Made by a program: the position numbers and the translations under genes
Source of the DNA: Porticoccus sp905181945
Lineage (GTDB): Bacteria; Pseudomonadota; Gammaproteobacteria; Pseudomonadales; Porticoccaceae
NCBI RefSeq assembly: GCF_047729555.1
Contig: NZ_CP159825.1
Span: 1,364,001 to 1,428,000 of the forward strand
Direction: 5' to 3'
Length of the DNA stretch: 64,000 bases
Notes under the pieces: model-generated
Told to the model about the DNA's origin: nothing
Databases searched by the model: none
The model's input: only the letters and a program-made list of their open reading frames with translations
Part shown: positions 26,922-36,165 of the stretch, in pieces
How the letters are laid out: each line of letters begins with the position of its first letter
Position numbering within the stretch: the stretch's first letter is position 1

Positions 26922-27691
26922 TTCCTCCCCTCATCAAGCTGAATAGCATTAGCAAATATTTTAACGGCAACAAGGTTTTATCTTCAGTAGATCTAACTAT
27001 CAACCAAGGACAAATTATTACTTTAATTGGCCCAAACGGGGCCGGCAAAACAACTCTGGTCAAGATTGTACTAGGTCTCATACATGCTGACGAGGGCGTA
27101 ATTTCTCGTTCGCCTGACCTGCGCATAGGATATATGCCGCAAAAGCTCCATATTGATCCCACCATGCCAATCACTCTTGAGAGATTCTTAAATCTAACCG
27201 AAAAAAACAAGAAACTATGCGCTGATGTTTTAGATGAAGTGGGGGTCATTCAGCTCTTAAGCTGCCCCTTGTCATCCTTATCGGGCGGGGAGATGCAAAG
27301 AGCCCTCTTGGCACGGGCCATTCTTCACAAGCCAAATTTTTTAGTGCTCGATGAGCCTGTCCAGGGTGTTGATGTAGTGGGGCAAGAGGCTCTATACAAG
27401 CTCATTAGCGAACTACATGGCAGGCTGAATTGCGCGGTACTTATGGTTTCTCATGATCTCCATCTGGTGATGTCCTCAACCAATGAAGTGATCTGCTTAA
27501 ATCAACATGTCTGTTGCCATGGCCACCCTGATCAGGTTAGCAGAAATCCAGCATTTATTGAGATTTTTGGAACCAAAACGACCGCATACACAACATACAC
27601 TCATCACCATGATCACCAGCATAGCCTACACGGGGAAGTAAAAAAATCCAAGGTGTCAGAAAAATATGTGCCTGGGCGCAGCCATGATTGA
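26918..27691 (+). CDS. znuC: Zinc ABC transporter ATP-binding protein ZnuC
   Basis: ATPase of the zinc importer. ATG 26918 is chosen because it overlaps the zur stop and is preceded by CAGGAGA; the frame opens at 26888. The 257-residue protein has Walker A GPNGAGKTT near 39, signature LSGGEMQRALLARA near 125, Walker B FLVLDEPVQGVD near 145 and the switch His in VSHDLH. The last ~35 residues include a His cluster, HHHDHQHSLHG, which may hold or sense zinc. Confidence 0.94.
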   Translation: MIPPLIKLNSISKYFNGNKVLSSVDLTINQGQIITLIGPNGAGKTTLVKIVLGLIHADEGVISRSPDLRIGYMPQKLHIDPTMPITLERFLNLTEKNKKLCADVLDEVGVIQLLSCPLSSLSGGEMQRALLARAILHKPNFLVLDEPVQGVDVVGQEALYKLISELHGRLNCAVLMVSHDLHLVMSSTNEVICLNQHVCCHGHPDQVSRNPAFIEIFGTKTTAYTTYTHHHDHQHSLHGEVKKSKVSEKYVPGRSHD

Positions 27692-28466
27692 TGTTCTTCT
27701 TTATGCGTTTCTAGCCGGAATAGGGGTTGCTATTATTACTGGGCCGCTTGGAGCATTTATTGTCTGGCGACGCATGGCTTATTTTGGTGATACATTGGCC
27801 CATTCTTCATTACTAGGGGTCGCACTTGGTCTGCTGCTTGCGGTCAATCCTACTATATCTGTAATTGTCACCTGCCTAATATTTGCATTAGTACTGGTCG
27901 TCTTGCAGCAACAAAAAAATCTTGCTTCTGACACCTTGCTAGGAATTCTTTCTCATACCTCTTTAGCTGTTGGGTTAATCGCAATAGCACTAATGCCAGA
28001 TATCAGAGTTGATCTTTTAAGCCTACTGTTTGGAGACTTATTAACAGTTAATGCAAGTGACGTGATTACCATATATGTGGTCAGCGCTATTGCAATGTTT
28101 TTACTGGTCAAGCTGTGGAATCCGTTATTGGCTATCACTATTGATGAAGAGCTAGCGCAAGTTGAAGGAATACGCTTCAAGACAGTACGAATAGCCTTGA
28201 TGCTTATCATTGCTTTAGAGATTGCAGTCGCCATGAAGGTAGTAGGAGTGCTGTTAATTACTGCCTTGCTCATTATACCTGCAGCTACAGCAAGAATTTT
28301 TTCTAAGACACCCGAACAAATGGCTTTTTTGGCCAGCCTAGTGGGTTGCTTAGCAGTGATTTTAGGCTTAGCCAGCTCATGGTACATAGACACGCCTGCA
28401 GGGCCATCTATAGTCCTTAGCGCAGGCCTTCTATTTTTAATCTCTCTCTTTAAGAAAAACAAATAG
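27684..28466 (+). CDS. znuB: Zinc ABC transporter permease ZnuB
   Basis: Membrane channel of the ZnuABC importer (ABC-3 family). From ATG 27684, overlapping znuC by 8 bases, the 260-residue protein has about eight hydrophobic segments, the family block FIVWRRMAYFGDTLAHSSLLGVALG near 29-53 and VKVVGVLLITALLIIPAATAR-like text near 180 (MKVVGVLLITALLIIPAAT). Convergent with the sco gene over 11 bases. Confidence 0.94.
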   Translation: MIDVLLYAFLAGIGVAIITGPLGAFIVWRRMAYFGDTLAHSSLLGVALGLLLAVNPTISVIVTCLIFALVLVVLQQQKNLASDTLLGILSHTSLAVGLIAIALMPDIRVDLLSLLFGDLLTVNASDVITIYVVSAIAMFLLVKLWNPLLAITIDEELAQVEGIRFKTVRIALMLIIALEIAVAMKVVGVLLITALLIIPAATARIFSKTPEQMAFLASLVGCLAVILGLASSWYIDTPAGPSIVLSAGLLFLISLFKKNK

Positions 28467-28477
28467 GCCTTTCGCTA

Positions 28478-29128
28478 CTAGTCCAGCGTTGCCATTATCG
28501 ACTTCAAGGAAACTTGCATTTTATCTACATTAAATGGTGGTCTGAAAAATCCATGGTAATCGCCGTAGGGATTGATGATCACAAAATTACCGCTATGGTC
28601 GATCGTATAGTCGTCTTCCTTCAAAGAAACTCTAGAGTAAGGAATGTTTAGCTGCACGCCCAGACTCATCAATACGTGCTTGTTCCCTGTTACTCCTATA
28701 AATTCTTTATTGAAATAGGGCACATATTGAAAAAGTTTTTCTGTAGTATCTCTTTCTGGATCTAAAGAAATCATAACGACTTGCAATTTGCCTTTATCTT
28801 CAAATGACAAGGATTCATAAAGTTTTGCTGCAGTAGCCATTGTGGTGGGGCAAATGTCCGGACAATGAGTGAAGCCAAAAAAAAGCAAGCTCCACTTGCC
28901 CTTCAACTGAGCTGAGGTAAATAACTCTCCATGATGGTCCGTTAATTCAAACTCACTAAATTTCCGCGGAGTATCAAGCAACACTGCCCCATAACTCATT
29001 AACTCTTGCGGGCTTAAAATACGCGGCTGATTGATTTTATTAAGGAATCCAAGCATCACTAATGCAATAAATACGGATATCCCCAACAAAGTAAATCGAA
29101 TACCGCGGCTATTTTTTTGCCCAACCAT
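28478..29128 (-). CDS. SCO1/SenC family copper chaperone
   Basis: Membrane-anchored thioredoxin-fold protein that helps load copper into the CuA site of cytochrome oxidase. The 216-residue protein (ATG 29128 with AAGGA ten bases ahead; an in-frame GTG lies at 29161) has one N-terminal membrane segment, the copper motif FTHCPDICPTTMA near 100 with CxxxC, and the distal ligand His in YTIDHSGNFVIINP near 175. Last gene of the minus-strand oxidase assembly group. Confidence 0.93.
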   Translation of the reverse strand: MVGQKNSRGIRFTLLGISVFIALVMLGFLNKINQPRILSPQELMSYGAVLLDTPRKFSEFELTDHHGELFTSAQLKGKWSLLFFGFTHCPDICPTTMATAAKLYESLSFEDKGKLQVVMISLDPERDTTEKLFQYVPYFNKEFIGVTGNKHVLMSLGVQLNIPYSRVSLKEDDYTIDHSGNFVIINPYGDYHGFFRPPFNVDKMQVSLKSIMATLD

Positions 29129-29205
29129 AACAATTGCATCCTTATCTTTATAGCTCAACACTAAGACTTAAAAATACAAGCCTCTTCTCGAAATCAAAGT
29201 AAATT

Positions 29206-30093
29206 TTAAATAAAATAATGATCTATCAGCATAATAATAAATAGCGCCATTAGATAAACTATAGAGTATCTGAACGTATCCATACCTGCGTCAGGTTTTT
29301 TACCAATCATCATTGTGATCGCCCAATACAAAAATCCAGCACCCAAAGCTAGCGCCCCTAAAAGATAAAGCCAGCCACTCATCCCTGTTGCGAAAGGGAG
29401 CAAGGTAACAAGGAGCATGATAACGGTGTACAGCAAGATACTTTGTTTTGTATATTTTTCGCCATGGGTTACCGGCAACATAGGAATCTCTGCCTTAGCA
29501 TATTCGTCTTTACGATGCACAGCAAGGGCCCAAAAATGCGGTGGAGTCCAAGCAAAAATAATCAACACCAAGAGCAAGGCATGGCCATGCACTTCTCCTG
29601 TTACGGCGGTCCAACCTAGTAGCGGCGGCACCGCTCCGGCTAAGCCGCCTATGACAATATTTTGAGGAGTGGCGCGCTTAAGATAAGAGGTGTAAACCAC
29701 TGCATAACCAAACAACGAGGCTAGTGTAAGCCATGCTGTGAGCGCATTAATAAAAATTAATAAAATAGCCATGCCTGCCGAGCCCAAAATTGCAGAGAAA
29801 AACAGTGCTTGGCGGGGCTGCACTCTTCCTTTGGCAACAGGGCGGTTCAATGTTCTAGCCATTTTAAGATCAATTTTTCGATCTACTACATGATTGATAA
29901 CGGCGGCGGACCCAGCACAAAGAGCAATACCAATATTACCCAAGATCAGCGCATTAAAAGGAACCATGCCGGGTACAGAAAGAAACATCCCTATGACTGA
30001 TGTTAGGATCATTAGCGCAACAACCCTTGGTTTTGTCAGCTCCAGATAATCATCTAGGCTGGCTTTTTCTACCTCCGACATTGCTGTTTTCAT
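29206..30093 (-). CDS. cyoE: Protohaem IX farnesyltransferase CyoE/CtaB
   Basis: Makes haem O by adding a farnesyl group to haem B, needed for haem A. ATG 30093 has GAGG nine bases ahead and gives 295 residues; upstream TTG 30108 is less likely. Nine hydrophobic segments surround the prenyltransferase motifs NHVVDRKIDLKMARTLNRP near 68 (the D-rich site) and YTSYLKRATPQNIVIGGLAGAVPPLLGW near 140. Lies 21 bases after ctaA. Confidence 0.95.
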   Translation of the reverse strand: MKTAMSEVEKASLDDYLELTKPRVVALMILTSVIGMFLSVPGMVPFNALILGNIGIALCAGSAAVINHVVDRKIDLKMARTLNRPVAKGRVQPRQALFFSAILGSAGMAILLIFINALTAWLTLASLFGYAVVYTSYLKRATPQNIVIGGLAGAVPPLLGWTAVTGEVHGHALLLVLIIFAWTPPHFWALAVHRKDEYAKAEIPMLPVTHGEKYTKQSILLYTVIMLLVTLLPFATGMSGWLYLLGALALGAGFLYWAITMMIGKKPDAGMDTFRYSIVYLMALFIIMLIDHYFI

Positions 30094-30114
30094 TATCCCA
30101 AACCTCAATTAGTG

Positions 30115-31116
30115 TTATTTTTGCTTAGCGTGCGCCACTCTGCTTGCAAGACTTATCAGTATCAATAATATCAGCATACTTCCCAAATGATGCATTATTG
30201 TTGAAACAGCTGAGTCACGAACATACCCAGCGCCAATAACAAAAATTACCTGCCCAAACAAAACGGCGGCTAGAACATAGCCCATACGCTGCACGCGATA
30301 ATCAAGTACTGCTAATAAGAAAGCCGACAAGCTCAATAAATAAACTGTTGTAATCAAAGCTCCCAGTCTGTGGACAACATTTACTGCCACACGAGCCTTG
30401 CTTTCTAAGGCCTCGATCCCAAGAGGTTGGACTAAATTAAAACCCTCTTGTAGGTTCATTTCTGGCCACCATGCATTTTGACAAGATGGAAAATCTGGGC
30501 ATGCAAAGGCAGCAAACTTTACGCTTGTCCAGCCACCCAAGGCAATCTCTATTACAACTATTATAATGGCTAAAGTTATCCATGGTTTAATTTGATCTAA
30601 TCTAGAGATAATTTCTTTTGACGCTAGCCAATACGTGCCATCAAGCCTTAAGGCTAGCAACCAAAGCAACGCGCAAATAACTATGCCGCCTAACAAGTGG
30701 ATTAGTGCTGCCTGAGGCCAAAGAACCAAATCAACAGACCACATACCCAGCATAGATTGCCATACAGCTAAAAATAAAATAAACGTTGGCAGCCTAAAGG
30801 GGTAGCTGTCATCTTCGCGAAGACGCCATGAATTGACAGCCAACCAGATGACTAAGAGCGTCAACACAGCAGACAGCAACTGATGCGTTACCTCTGTCCA
30901 GCCGCCCGCACTAAAGTAGTGTTTGAATACCTCGAGTGTATTTTCGTGCATAACAGAAAAACCGCCATCACAATCCAACCATCCTGAGCAATCAAATCCG
31001 GTGTCTGTAAAACGACTATATACCCCGAGAGCCGCAACTATCAAAGCAAGGGCTGTAGACAAAAATGCTAATAAAAATCCCGGTTTGCGAGAGTTTTTGG
31101 CATAAAAAATTAACAC
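30115..31116 (-). CDS. ctaA: Haem A synthase CtaA/COX15
   Basis: Oxidises haem O to haem A in the membrane. The 333-residue protein has eight hydrophobic segments, an early GVYSRFTDTGFDCSGWLDC with a cysteine pair near 32-48, and haem-ligand histidines in HQLLSAVLTLLVIW, AALIHLLGGIV, NVVHRLGALIT and TIMHHLGSML. Fits the haem-a type oxidase encoded just upstream. Confidence 0.93.
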   Translation of the reverse strand: MLIFYAKNSRKPGFLLAFLSTALALIVAALGVYSRFTDTGFDCSGWLDCDGGFSVMHENTLEVFKHYFSAGGWTEVTHQLLSAVLTLLVIWLAVNSWRLREDDSYPFRLPTFILFLAVWQSMLGMWSVDLVLWPQAALIHLLGGIVICALLWLLALRLDGTYWLASKEIISRLDQIKPWITLAIIIVVIEIALGGWTSVKFAAFACPDFPSCQNAWWPEMNLQEGFNLVQPLGIEALESKARVAVNVVHRLGALITTVYLLSLSAFLLAVLDYRVQRMGYVLAAVLFGQVIFVIGAGYVRDSAVSTIMHHLGSMLILLILISLASRVAHAKQK

Positions 31117-31174
31117 TAGTTTTATACTCTCAGGCCATCAAAGGGTGTGTAGTTGGTAAGTTGCCAACCATAAG

Positions 31175-31804
31175 TTACTGGGCAGAATATTTCATTAGGT
31201 GTTCAATATCTTCTATGATTTCATTTCCTTTGTTGGCTAAGCTATAAGACATCATTACCAGCCCTTGCTGATCAACCAAGTATGCTCGAAGGAGCTCTGG
31301 ATTTTTTGAACCAAAAGGAGTATTTGTATTCTTCAACAGCATCTCAAATTCTTCTCTACTGCCATATATAACTTTTAGAAAAGGGTGGTTCAGTTTTAAA
31401 TATGCAGAAGTCTCATCGACGAGCTGTTGATCCAAGGCAAGGTACAATCGCTCGAATCGACGACTATATTTCCCTAGACTGATATGAATCTGTCGAGTTA
31501 AATAAATTAACTCTCTGCAGCGATCTACACATTCTCCATCGCCAGCAATAATCATTCTCCACTTAGGTTTTTGATCTGCTAAAGTCCACGCATCGTCTTC
31601 ATCATTTTTAAAATTTAAGCCCGCTATTGGCGCTGGAGGCACCACAAAATCTCCATAATTAGTGGTCCCTAATTTTTCTAGCAATAGATTCCGCTGGTCT
31701 TCCGTCTTCGGGTATATCAAGAACCCTGCGATAATAACGCCTCCCAGCATTAGTATCATAAACCAAACCTGCCATTGATTTTTTGTATTCCTTTGCTTCA
31801 CCAT
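31175..31804 (-). CDS. Single-pass membrane protein of the oxidase assembly cluster, with a CxxxC motif
   Basis: Function not established. The 209-residue protein (ATG 31804, GGGGA just ahead; in-frame TTG at 31822) has one N-terminal membrane segment (VWFMILMLGGVIIAGFLIYP, about 20-40) and an exported-side domain that resembles a thioredoxin/Sco fold: KWRMIIAGDGECVDRCRELIYLTRQIH near 85-112 with CxxxC where Sco binds copper, and a late LVDQQGLVMMSY. A protein in this position between surf1 and ctaA also occurs in Pseudomonas. It may assist copper or thiol handling during oxidase assembly; this is inference. Confidence 0.85.
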   Translation of the reverse strand: MVKQRNTKNQWQVWFMILMLGGVIIAGFLIYPKTEDQRNLLLEKLGTTNYGDFVVPPAPIAGLNFKNDEDDAWTLADQKPKWRMIIAGDGECVDRCRELIYLTRQIHISLGKYSRRFERLYLALDQQLVDETSAYLKLNHPFLKVIYGSREEFEMLLKNTNTPFGSKNPELLRAYLVDQQGLVMMSYSLANKGNEIIEDIEHLMKYSAQ

Positions 31805-31828
31805 TTTTCCCCACTTGAACAATAATAA

Positions 31829-32614
31829 TTATTTACGCCTAGAGCTGATAAAAAGCCCAAGGTTAGAATTAGCGAAAATTGCTAGGATTATTAGAGCCAG
31901 CGCCAAGGCTCCCCACTGGTAGGCGTAACCTGTATGTTTTCCTGGCTGAACATTTACCACAAACCACCCCGTCATCAACGCTCCTGTCTCTCCTGCATCC
32001 AATCTAAGGCTGTAGTCGTAAAATTCATTTCCTAGTTTGTTGGAGATAATTTCGGGATCCAGGCTTTGTATAACAATTCGACTTTCTCCTTTAACCCATG
32101 GGTCTTCGCCCAGCATAATCTGTTTTCCTGGAGAGCGGTACAAATAGCCAACTAGGCTGACATTCCCTGAAATACTTGGTATTTCAGGCAAAATTCTACG
32201 GTCTAAATCTGCAGGAATCCAGCCACGATTAACTAAAATGGAATAGCCTGCGGTTGTTTGAAAAGGGCTGATCACTTCATATCCTGGACGTCCGCCACGC
32301 ACGCGATTATCCAACAACAAAGTGGAGCTGTGATTATACTGTCCATTCACCTCTACTCTCACATAACCCAAATGGTCTACTTCGGTGTTTTGATTAAAGT
32401 AGATCTTCTGTACAGAAGAAATTGGAACCGGCTGAGCCTCAGCACGATACTTGTACATATCTAGTAGCTGGCGCTTCTCATCAGCCCTATCAACCTGCCA
32501 GAATGCAAGGCTTATAGTGACTGGTAAAAAAAATGCTGTAAACAGCATGATTTTCCAATTCAACTCCCATTGAAAACGGAGCTTCATTTGATTTTTATCA
32601 GTTTGTAGCGTCAT
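31829..32614 (-). CDS. SURF1 family cytochrome oxidase assembly protein
   Basis: Inner-membrane factor that helps place haem a in CoxA. ATG 32614 follows AAAGG by 7 bases. The 261-residue protein has the two-helix plan: a first membrane segment near 18-38 (ending in FWQVDRADEKRQLL), a large external loop with GQYNHSSTLLLDNRVRGGRPGYEVISPF near 92 and ILVNRGWIPAD near 129, and a second membrane segment near 235-255. Divergent from the DUF2909 gene. Confidence 0.92.
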   Translation of the reverse strand: MTLQTDKNQMKLRFQWELNWKIMLFTAFFLPVTISLAFWQVDRADEKRQLLDMYKYRAEAQPVPISSVQKIYFNQNTEVDHLGYVRVEVNGQYNHSSTLLLDNRVRGGRPGYEVISPFQTTAGYSILVNRGWIPADLDRRILPEIPSISGNVSLVGYLYRSPGKQIMLGEDPWVKGESRIVIQSLDPEIISNKLGNEFYDYSLRLDAGETGALMTGWFVVNVQPGKHTGYAYQWGALALALIILAIFANSNLGLFISSRRK

Positions 32615-32743
32615 CACGTAGCCTTTTTGCTAACAACAAATTACTTTATAGTGGCTGCTAAGTTCTGGTGCTGCCGATTTTAGAATATAGGCGGAATAAG
32701 CTATAATCATATTCATTATTTTCACGTCCAAAAAGGAATGTCC

Positions 32744-33001
32744 GTGCTTCTAAAATTTATTATCGTCTTATTATTTATAGGTATTATCGTGAGCCTTAGT
32801 AGCGCATTAGTCTTCCTAATGAAAGATGTTGGAAACACCCGAAAGAGAACACTTTACGCTTTAGGGGTTCGTATTTTTCTCGCTGTAGCGTTAGTGGCAA
32901 CAATTACCTGGGGAATCTATTCAGGACAGCTTGGCAGTAAGGCCCCGTGGGACAAACAACTACATCCGGAGCGTGTTCTCTCCCCAAAACCAAAACCCTA
33001 G
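32744..33001 (+). CDS. DUF2909 twin-transmembrane protein
   Basis: Unknown function, linked to cytochrome oxidase loci. Two membrane segments (about 3-26 and 41-62) are separated by a short loop, LMKDVGNTRKRTLYALGVR, which matches the family's KDxG.S/TRR pattern; the tail is soluble and proline-rich. I prefer GTG 32744 because AAAAGGA is then about 7 bases away and the N-terminus matches relatives; ATG 32738 is the alternative. It is the only plus-strand gene inside the oxidase cluster, as in Pseudomonas. Confidence 0.87.
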   Translation: MLLKFIIVLLFIGIIVSLSSALVFLMKDVGNTRKRTLYALGVRIFLAVALVATITWGIYSGQLGSKAPWDKQLHPERVLSPKPKP

Positions 33002-33033
33002 ACACATTAAATATACTTACTTTTCTTTAAACT

Positions 33034-33059
33034 AAAAACGGTCAGGAGATTCCTGACCG
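33034..33059 (-). terminator. Terminator after coxBA-ctaG-coxC
   Basis: A perfect 9-base stem, CGGTCAGGA/TCCTGACCG, loop of three, followed on the minus strand by TTTTTAGTTT. It lies 30 bases past the coxC stop and between two convergent genes; the plus-strand side (CTTTCTGTC) is a poorer U-tract, so it mainly ends the coxB-coxC message. Confidence 0.85.
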
Positions 33060-33088
33060 CTTTCTGTCGGTTTAGCGTCAACCTTATG

Positions 33089-33988
33089 CTAAGCCAGAAT
33101 ATACACGAATAAAAACAAGCCCACCCACACAACGTCAACGAAATGCCAATACCAAGATGCCGCCTCAAAACCAAATTGATCTTTATCGTTAAAGTGTCCT
33201 TTAAGGCCTCGCACCCATTGCACAAACAACATAATTGTCCCAAATGTCACATGCGCACCATGGAATCCTGTCAACATAAAAAAGGTGGTGCCATATATAC
33301 CCGAAGACAGAGTCAGGCCCATATGGTTATATGCTTCAATATACTCTTCTGCCTGAAGGATCAGAAAAATTATACCCAAGAAAACTGTAATACCTAGCCA
33401 CAAGTTAAACTTCTTGCGGTCATTATTTTTAATCCCTGTATGCGCAATATGTACAGTAACACTAGAGCTTAGTAGAATAATTGTGTTCCACAATGGGAGC
33501 CAATGTAAGATTTTATCCCAGCCAGGAAAACTCATATTCTGCTCTGGACCTAAAAATTGAGCAGCGTCACCATTTGCAGCCTGATCAGGTGTTACCATGA
33601 GAGGCCAAGTTGGCTCAAATCCAGCCCATAACAGTTCATTTTCTGTTGCCTCCCCGCCTAGCCAAGGTAGTACTAGCGCACGAATATAATATAGTGAGCC
33701 AAAAAATACGGCAAAAAACATTGCTTCAGAAAAAATAAACCAGCCCATGCCCCAAACATAAGAGCGCTTTAGCTGATCGCTGTTCATCCCTGCAATATTT
33801 TCTTTTATTACCAGGGCAAACCAAGCGTAAAGAGTAAATGCCAACACTAATGCGCCCGCCAAAAAAACCCAGGGGCTCTGGCCCTGCACCCAGGATCCTG
33901 CACCAAGCGCAATTAGCCCTAACCCTGTTGCTGCAAAAACAGGTAGTTTGCTGGACTCTGGAACGTAATAGCTGCCTTCAGTTGACAT
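33089..33988 (-). CDS. coxC: Cytochrome c oxidase subunit III
   Basis: Core membrane subunit of the aa3/caa3 oxidase. The 299-residue protein has seven hydrophobic segments; typical blocks are RSYVWGMGWFIFSEAMFFAVFFGSLYYIRAL near 70-100, NTIILLSSSVTVHIAHTG near 165, QAEEYIEAY near 210, FFMLTGFHGAHVTFGTI near 235 and WYWHFVDVVWVGLFLFVYI at the end. Last gene of coxB-coxA-ctaG-coxC. Confidence 0.96.
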   Translation of the reverse strand: MSTEGSYYVPESSKLPVFAATGLGLIALGAGSWVQGQSPWVFLAGALVLAFTLYAWFALVIKENIAGMNSDQLKRSYVWGMGWFIFSEAMFFAVFFGSLYYIRALVLPWLGGEATENELLWAGFEPTWPLMVTPDQAANGDAAQFLGPEQNMSFPGWDKILHWLPLWNTIILLSSSVTVHIAHTGIKNNDRKKFNLWLGITVFLGIIFLILQAEEYIEAYNHMGLTLSSGIYGTTFFMLTGFHGAHVTFGTIMLFVQWVRGLKGHFNDKDQFGFEAASWYWHFVDVVWVGLFLFVYILA

Positions 33989-34029
33989 TATTTTTCTCCT
34001 TCTTCTGCGTTATAACGCAGCTAAATTCA

Positions 34030-34581
34030 TCAATTTAGTTGTGCGACCGGTGGGTCTTCACGGTTAGTTATATCAAACAATGTGTATGACAATGTAATTG
34101 TGTTTACAGACTTTGGTATATCTTTATCTACAATAAACACTAAAGGCATATCTGTTTCACTCCACGCATCTAAGGGTTGCTCGTTGAAACAAAAGCACTC
34201 TGTTTTATGGAAGTATTTCGTTGCGCTAAACGGAGACACATTTGGTACCGCTTGCGCCACCATATCCTTTGATGTTCGATTTCTTGCATAAAATGCAACC
34301 GCTGTAGGCTCTCCAGGGTGCACTACTATTTCAGTAACTTTAGGAGAGAAGTCCCACGGCATGGAGCCGTTGTTGGTCGTAATAAACTGCACCTTAATGC
34401 TACGGGTAATATCTACAGAAGCATCTTGAGCCTCATAACGACCGCCGGTCTTGCCGCCAATGCCGGTTAAATCACACAAGACATAATACAGTGGCGGCAT
34501 GACAAAAATAGCAAATATAAACATGCCGGCTGCTCCAACTAGAAGCTTGACTAGGGTCTTTTTGACCGGGCTAGTCGACAT
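34030..34581 (-). CDS. ctaG: Cytochrome c oxidase copper-insertion protein CtaG/COX11
   Basis: Membrane-anchored copper chaperone for the CuB site of CoxA. The 183-residue protein has one N-terminal membrane segment (KLLVGAAGMFIFAIFVMPPLYYVLC), followed by a beta domain with KVQFITTNNGSMPWDF near 65 and the copper motif ECFCFNEQPLDAWSE near 125 (CFCF). Placed between coxA and coxC, the standard order. Confidence 0.95.
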   Translation of the reverse strand: MSTSPVKKTLVKLLVGAAGMFIFAIFVMPPLYYVLCDLTGIGGKTGGRYEAQDASVDITRSIKVQFITTNNGSMPWDFSPKVTEIVVHPGEPTAVAFYARNRTSKDMVAQAVPNVSPFSATKYFHKTECFCFNEQPLDAWSETDMPLVFIVDKDIPKSVNTITLSYTLFDITNREDPPVAQLN

Positions 34582-34597
34582 ATTTTCTCCTTTATAA

Positions 34598-36151
34598 TTA
34601 TTTTATTGTCGGCGGAGTTGAGAACGTGTGGTAAGGAACAGGTGTAGGTAAAGTCCACTCCAGTCCTTCCGCACCTTCCCAGGTTTTTGGCTCACTGACC
34701 GGCGTACCAGAACGAATAGTTCTGACCACGTTAAACAAAAATAGTAGTTGAGCTGCGCCATAAGTAAATGCACCAATACTGGAGATCATGTTCCAGTCGG
34801 AAAACTGCAGTGCATAATCTGAATAACGACGCGGCATCCCAGCTAATCCTATAAAGTGCTGAGGAAAAAATGTTATATTAAATCCTATGAACGAAATCCA
34901 AAATTGCACTTTTCCCATAGTTTCGTTGTACATTTTTCCAGTCCACTTTGGAAGCCAGTAATAAACTGCAGCGGTGCTTGAAAAGATTGCACCAGCAACC
35001 ATTACATAATGAAAGTGAGCAACTACGAAGTAGGTATCGTGATACTGCACATCAGCAGGCGCGATAGCTAACATGATCCCAGTGAAGCCGCCTATCGTAA
35101 ATAAGATCACAAAAGCTACGGCATACAGCATAGGTGTTTCAAAAGTTAATGACCCACGAAACATGGTCGAAATCCAGTTGAAAACTTTAGCTGCTGTCGG
35201 CACCGCGATCAGCATTGTGGCATACATGAAGTAGAGCTCTCCGCCAATAGGCATTCCTACTAAGAACATGTGGTGAGCCCACACAATAAAAGATAAGAAC
35301 GCGATAGAAGCGGTGGCATATACCATAGAGCTATAACCAAACAAAGGCTTGCGGCTGAAGGTTGGAATAATATGAGATATCACACCAAATGCCGGCAGAA
35401 TGATGATGTAAACTTCTGGGTGTCCGAAGAACCAAAAAACATGCTGGAATAATACGGGGTCACCCCCGCCAGCAGCGTTAAAGAAACTAGTCCCAAAGTT
35501 AATATCCATCAACATCATGGTGACTGCGCCAGCCAATACGGGCATTACTGCAATTAATAAGAATGCCGTGATTAGCCACGTCCAAACAAACATTGGCATT
35601 TTCATCAATGTCATGCCGGGTGCGCGCATATTCAACACAGTAGCAATAATGTTAATAGAACCCATGATAGAGGATGCGCCCATAAGGTGAACCCCAAAAA
35701 TAAAGTAATTTACTGTAGGGGGGGCATAAGTTGTTGAGAGGGGGGCATAAAACGTCCAGCCAAAGTTAGGAGCCCCGCCTTCCATAAAGAATGTCGCTGT
35801 CAATAAAGTGAAAGCAAAAGGCAAAATCCAAAAGCTCAGATTGTTCATGCGAGGTAAAGCCATATCTGGCGCTCCGATCTGTAGCGGAATCATCCAGTTA
35901 GCTAGCCCAACAAATGCCGGCATAATGGCACCAAATACCATTACTAGGCCATGCATAGTTGTCATTTGATTAAAAAATTCTGGCTTTACAATTTGCATGC
36001 CGGGTTGAAATAACTCAGCACGAATAACCATTGCAAAGAAACCACCCATTAAAAACATAGCAAAACTGAACCAAAGATACATTGTTCCAATATCTTTATG
36101 ATTCGTGGTAAATAGCCAGCGACCTATACCTTTAGCGGGACCATGTGCCAT
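34598..36151 (-). CDS. coxA: Cytochrome c oxidase subunit I
   Basis: Catalytic subunit with low-spin haem a and the haem a3-CuB centre. The 517-residue protein has twelve membrane segments. Haem/copper ligands are visible: MTTMHGLVMVFG near 65, WFFGHPEVYIIILPAFG near 242 with the His-Tyr crosslink pair, AHHMFLVGM near 292, and HDTYFVVAHFHYVM near 370 with the final histidines. The K-channel and D-channel type sequence indicates an A-family proton-pumping oxidase. Confidence 0.97.
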   Translation of the reverse strand: MAHGPAKGIGRWLFTTNHKDIGTMYLWFSFAMFLMGGFFAMVIRAELFQPGMQIVKPEFFNQMTTMHGLVMVFGAIMPAFVGLANWMIPLQIGAPDMALPRMNNLSFWILPFAFTLLTATFFMEGGAPNFGWTFYAPLSTTYAPPTVNYFIFGVHLMGASSIMGSINIIATVLNMRAPGMTLMKMPMFVWTWLITAFLLIAVMPVLAGAVTMMLMDINFGTSFFNAAGGGDPVLFQHVFWFFGHPEVYIIILPAFGVISHIIPTFSRKPLFGYSSMVYATASIAFLSFIVWAHHMFLVGMPIGGELYFMYATMLIAVPTAAKVFNWISTMFRGSLTFETPMLYAVAFVILFTIGGFTGIMLAIAPADVQYHDTYFVVAHFHYVMVAGAIFSSTAAVYYWLPKWTGKMYNETMGKVQFWISFIGFNITFFPQHFIGLAGMPRRYSDYALQFSDWNMISSIGAFTYGAAQLLFLFNVVRTIRSGTPVSEPKTWEGAEGLEWTLPTPVPYHTFSTPPTIK

Positions 36152-36165
36152 GACTAAACTCTCCC

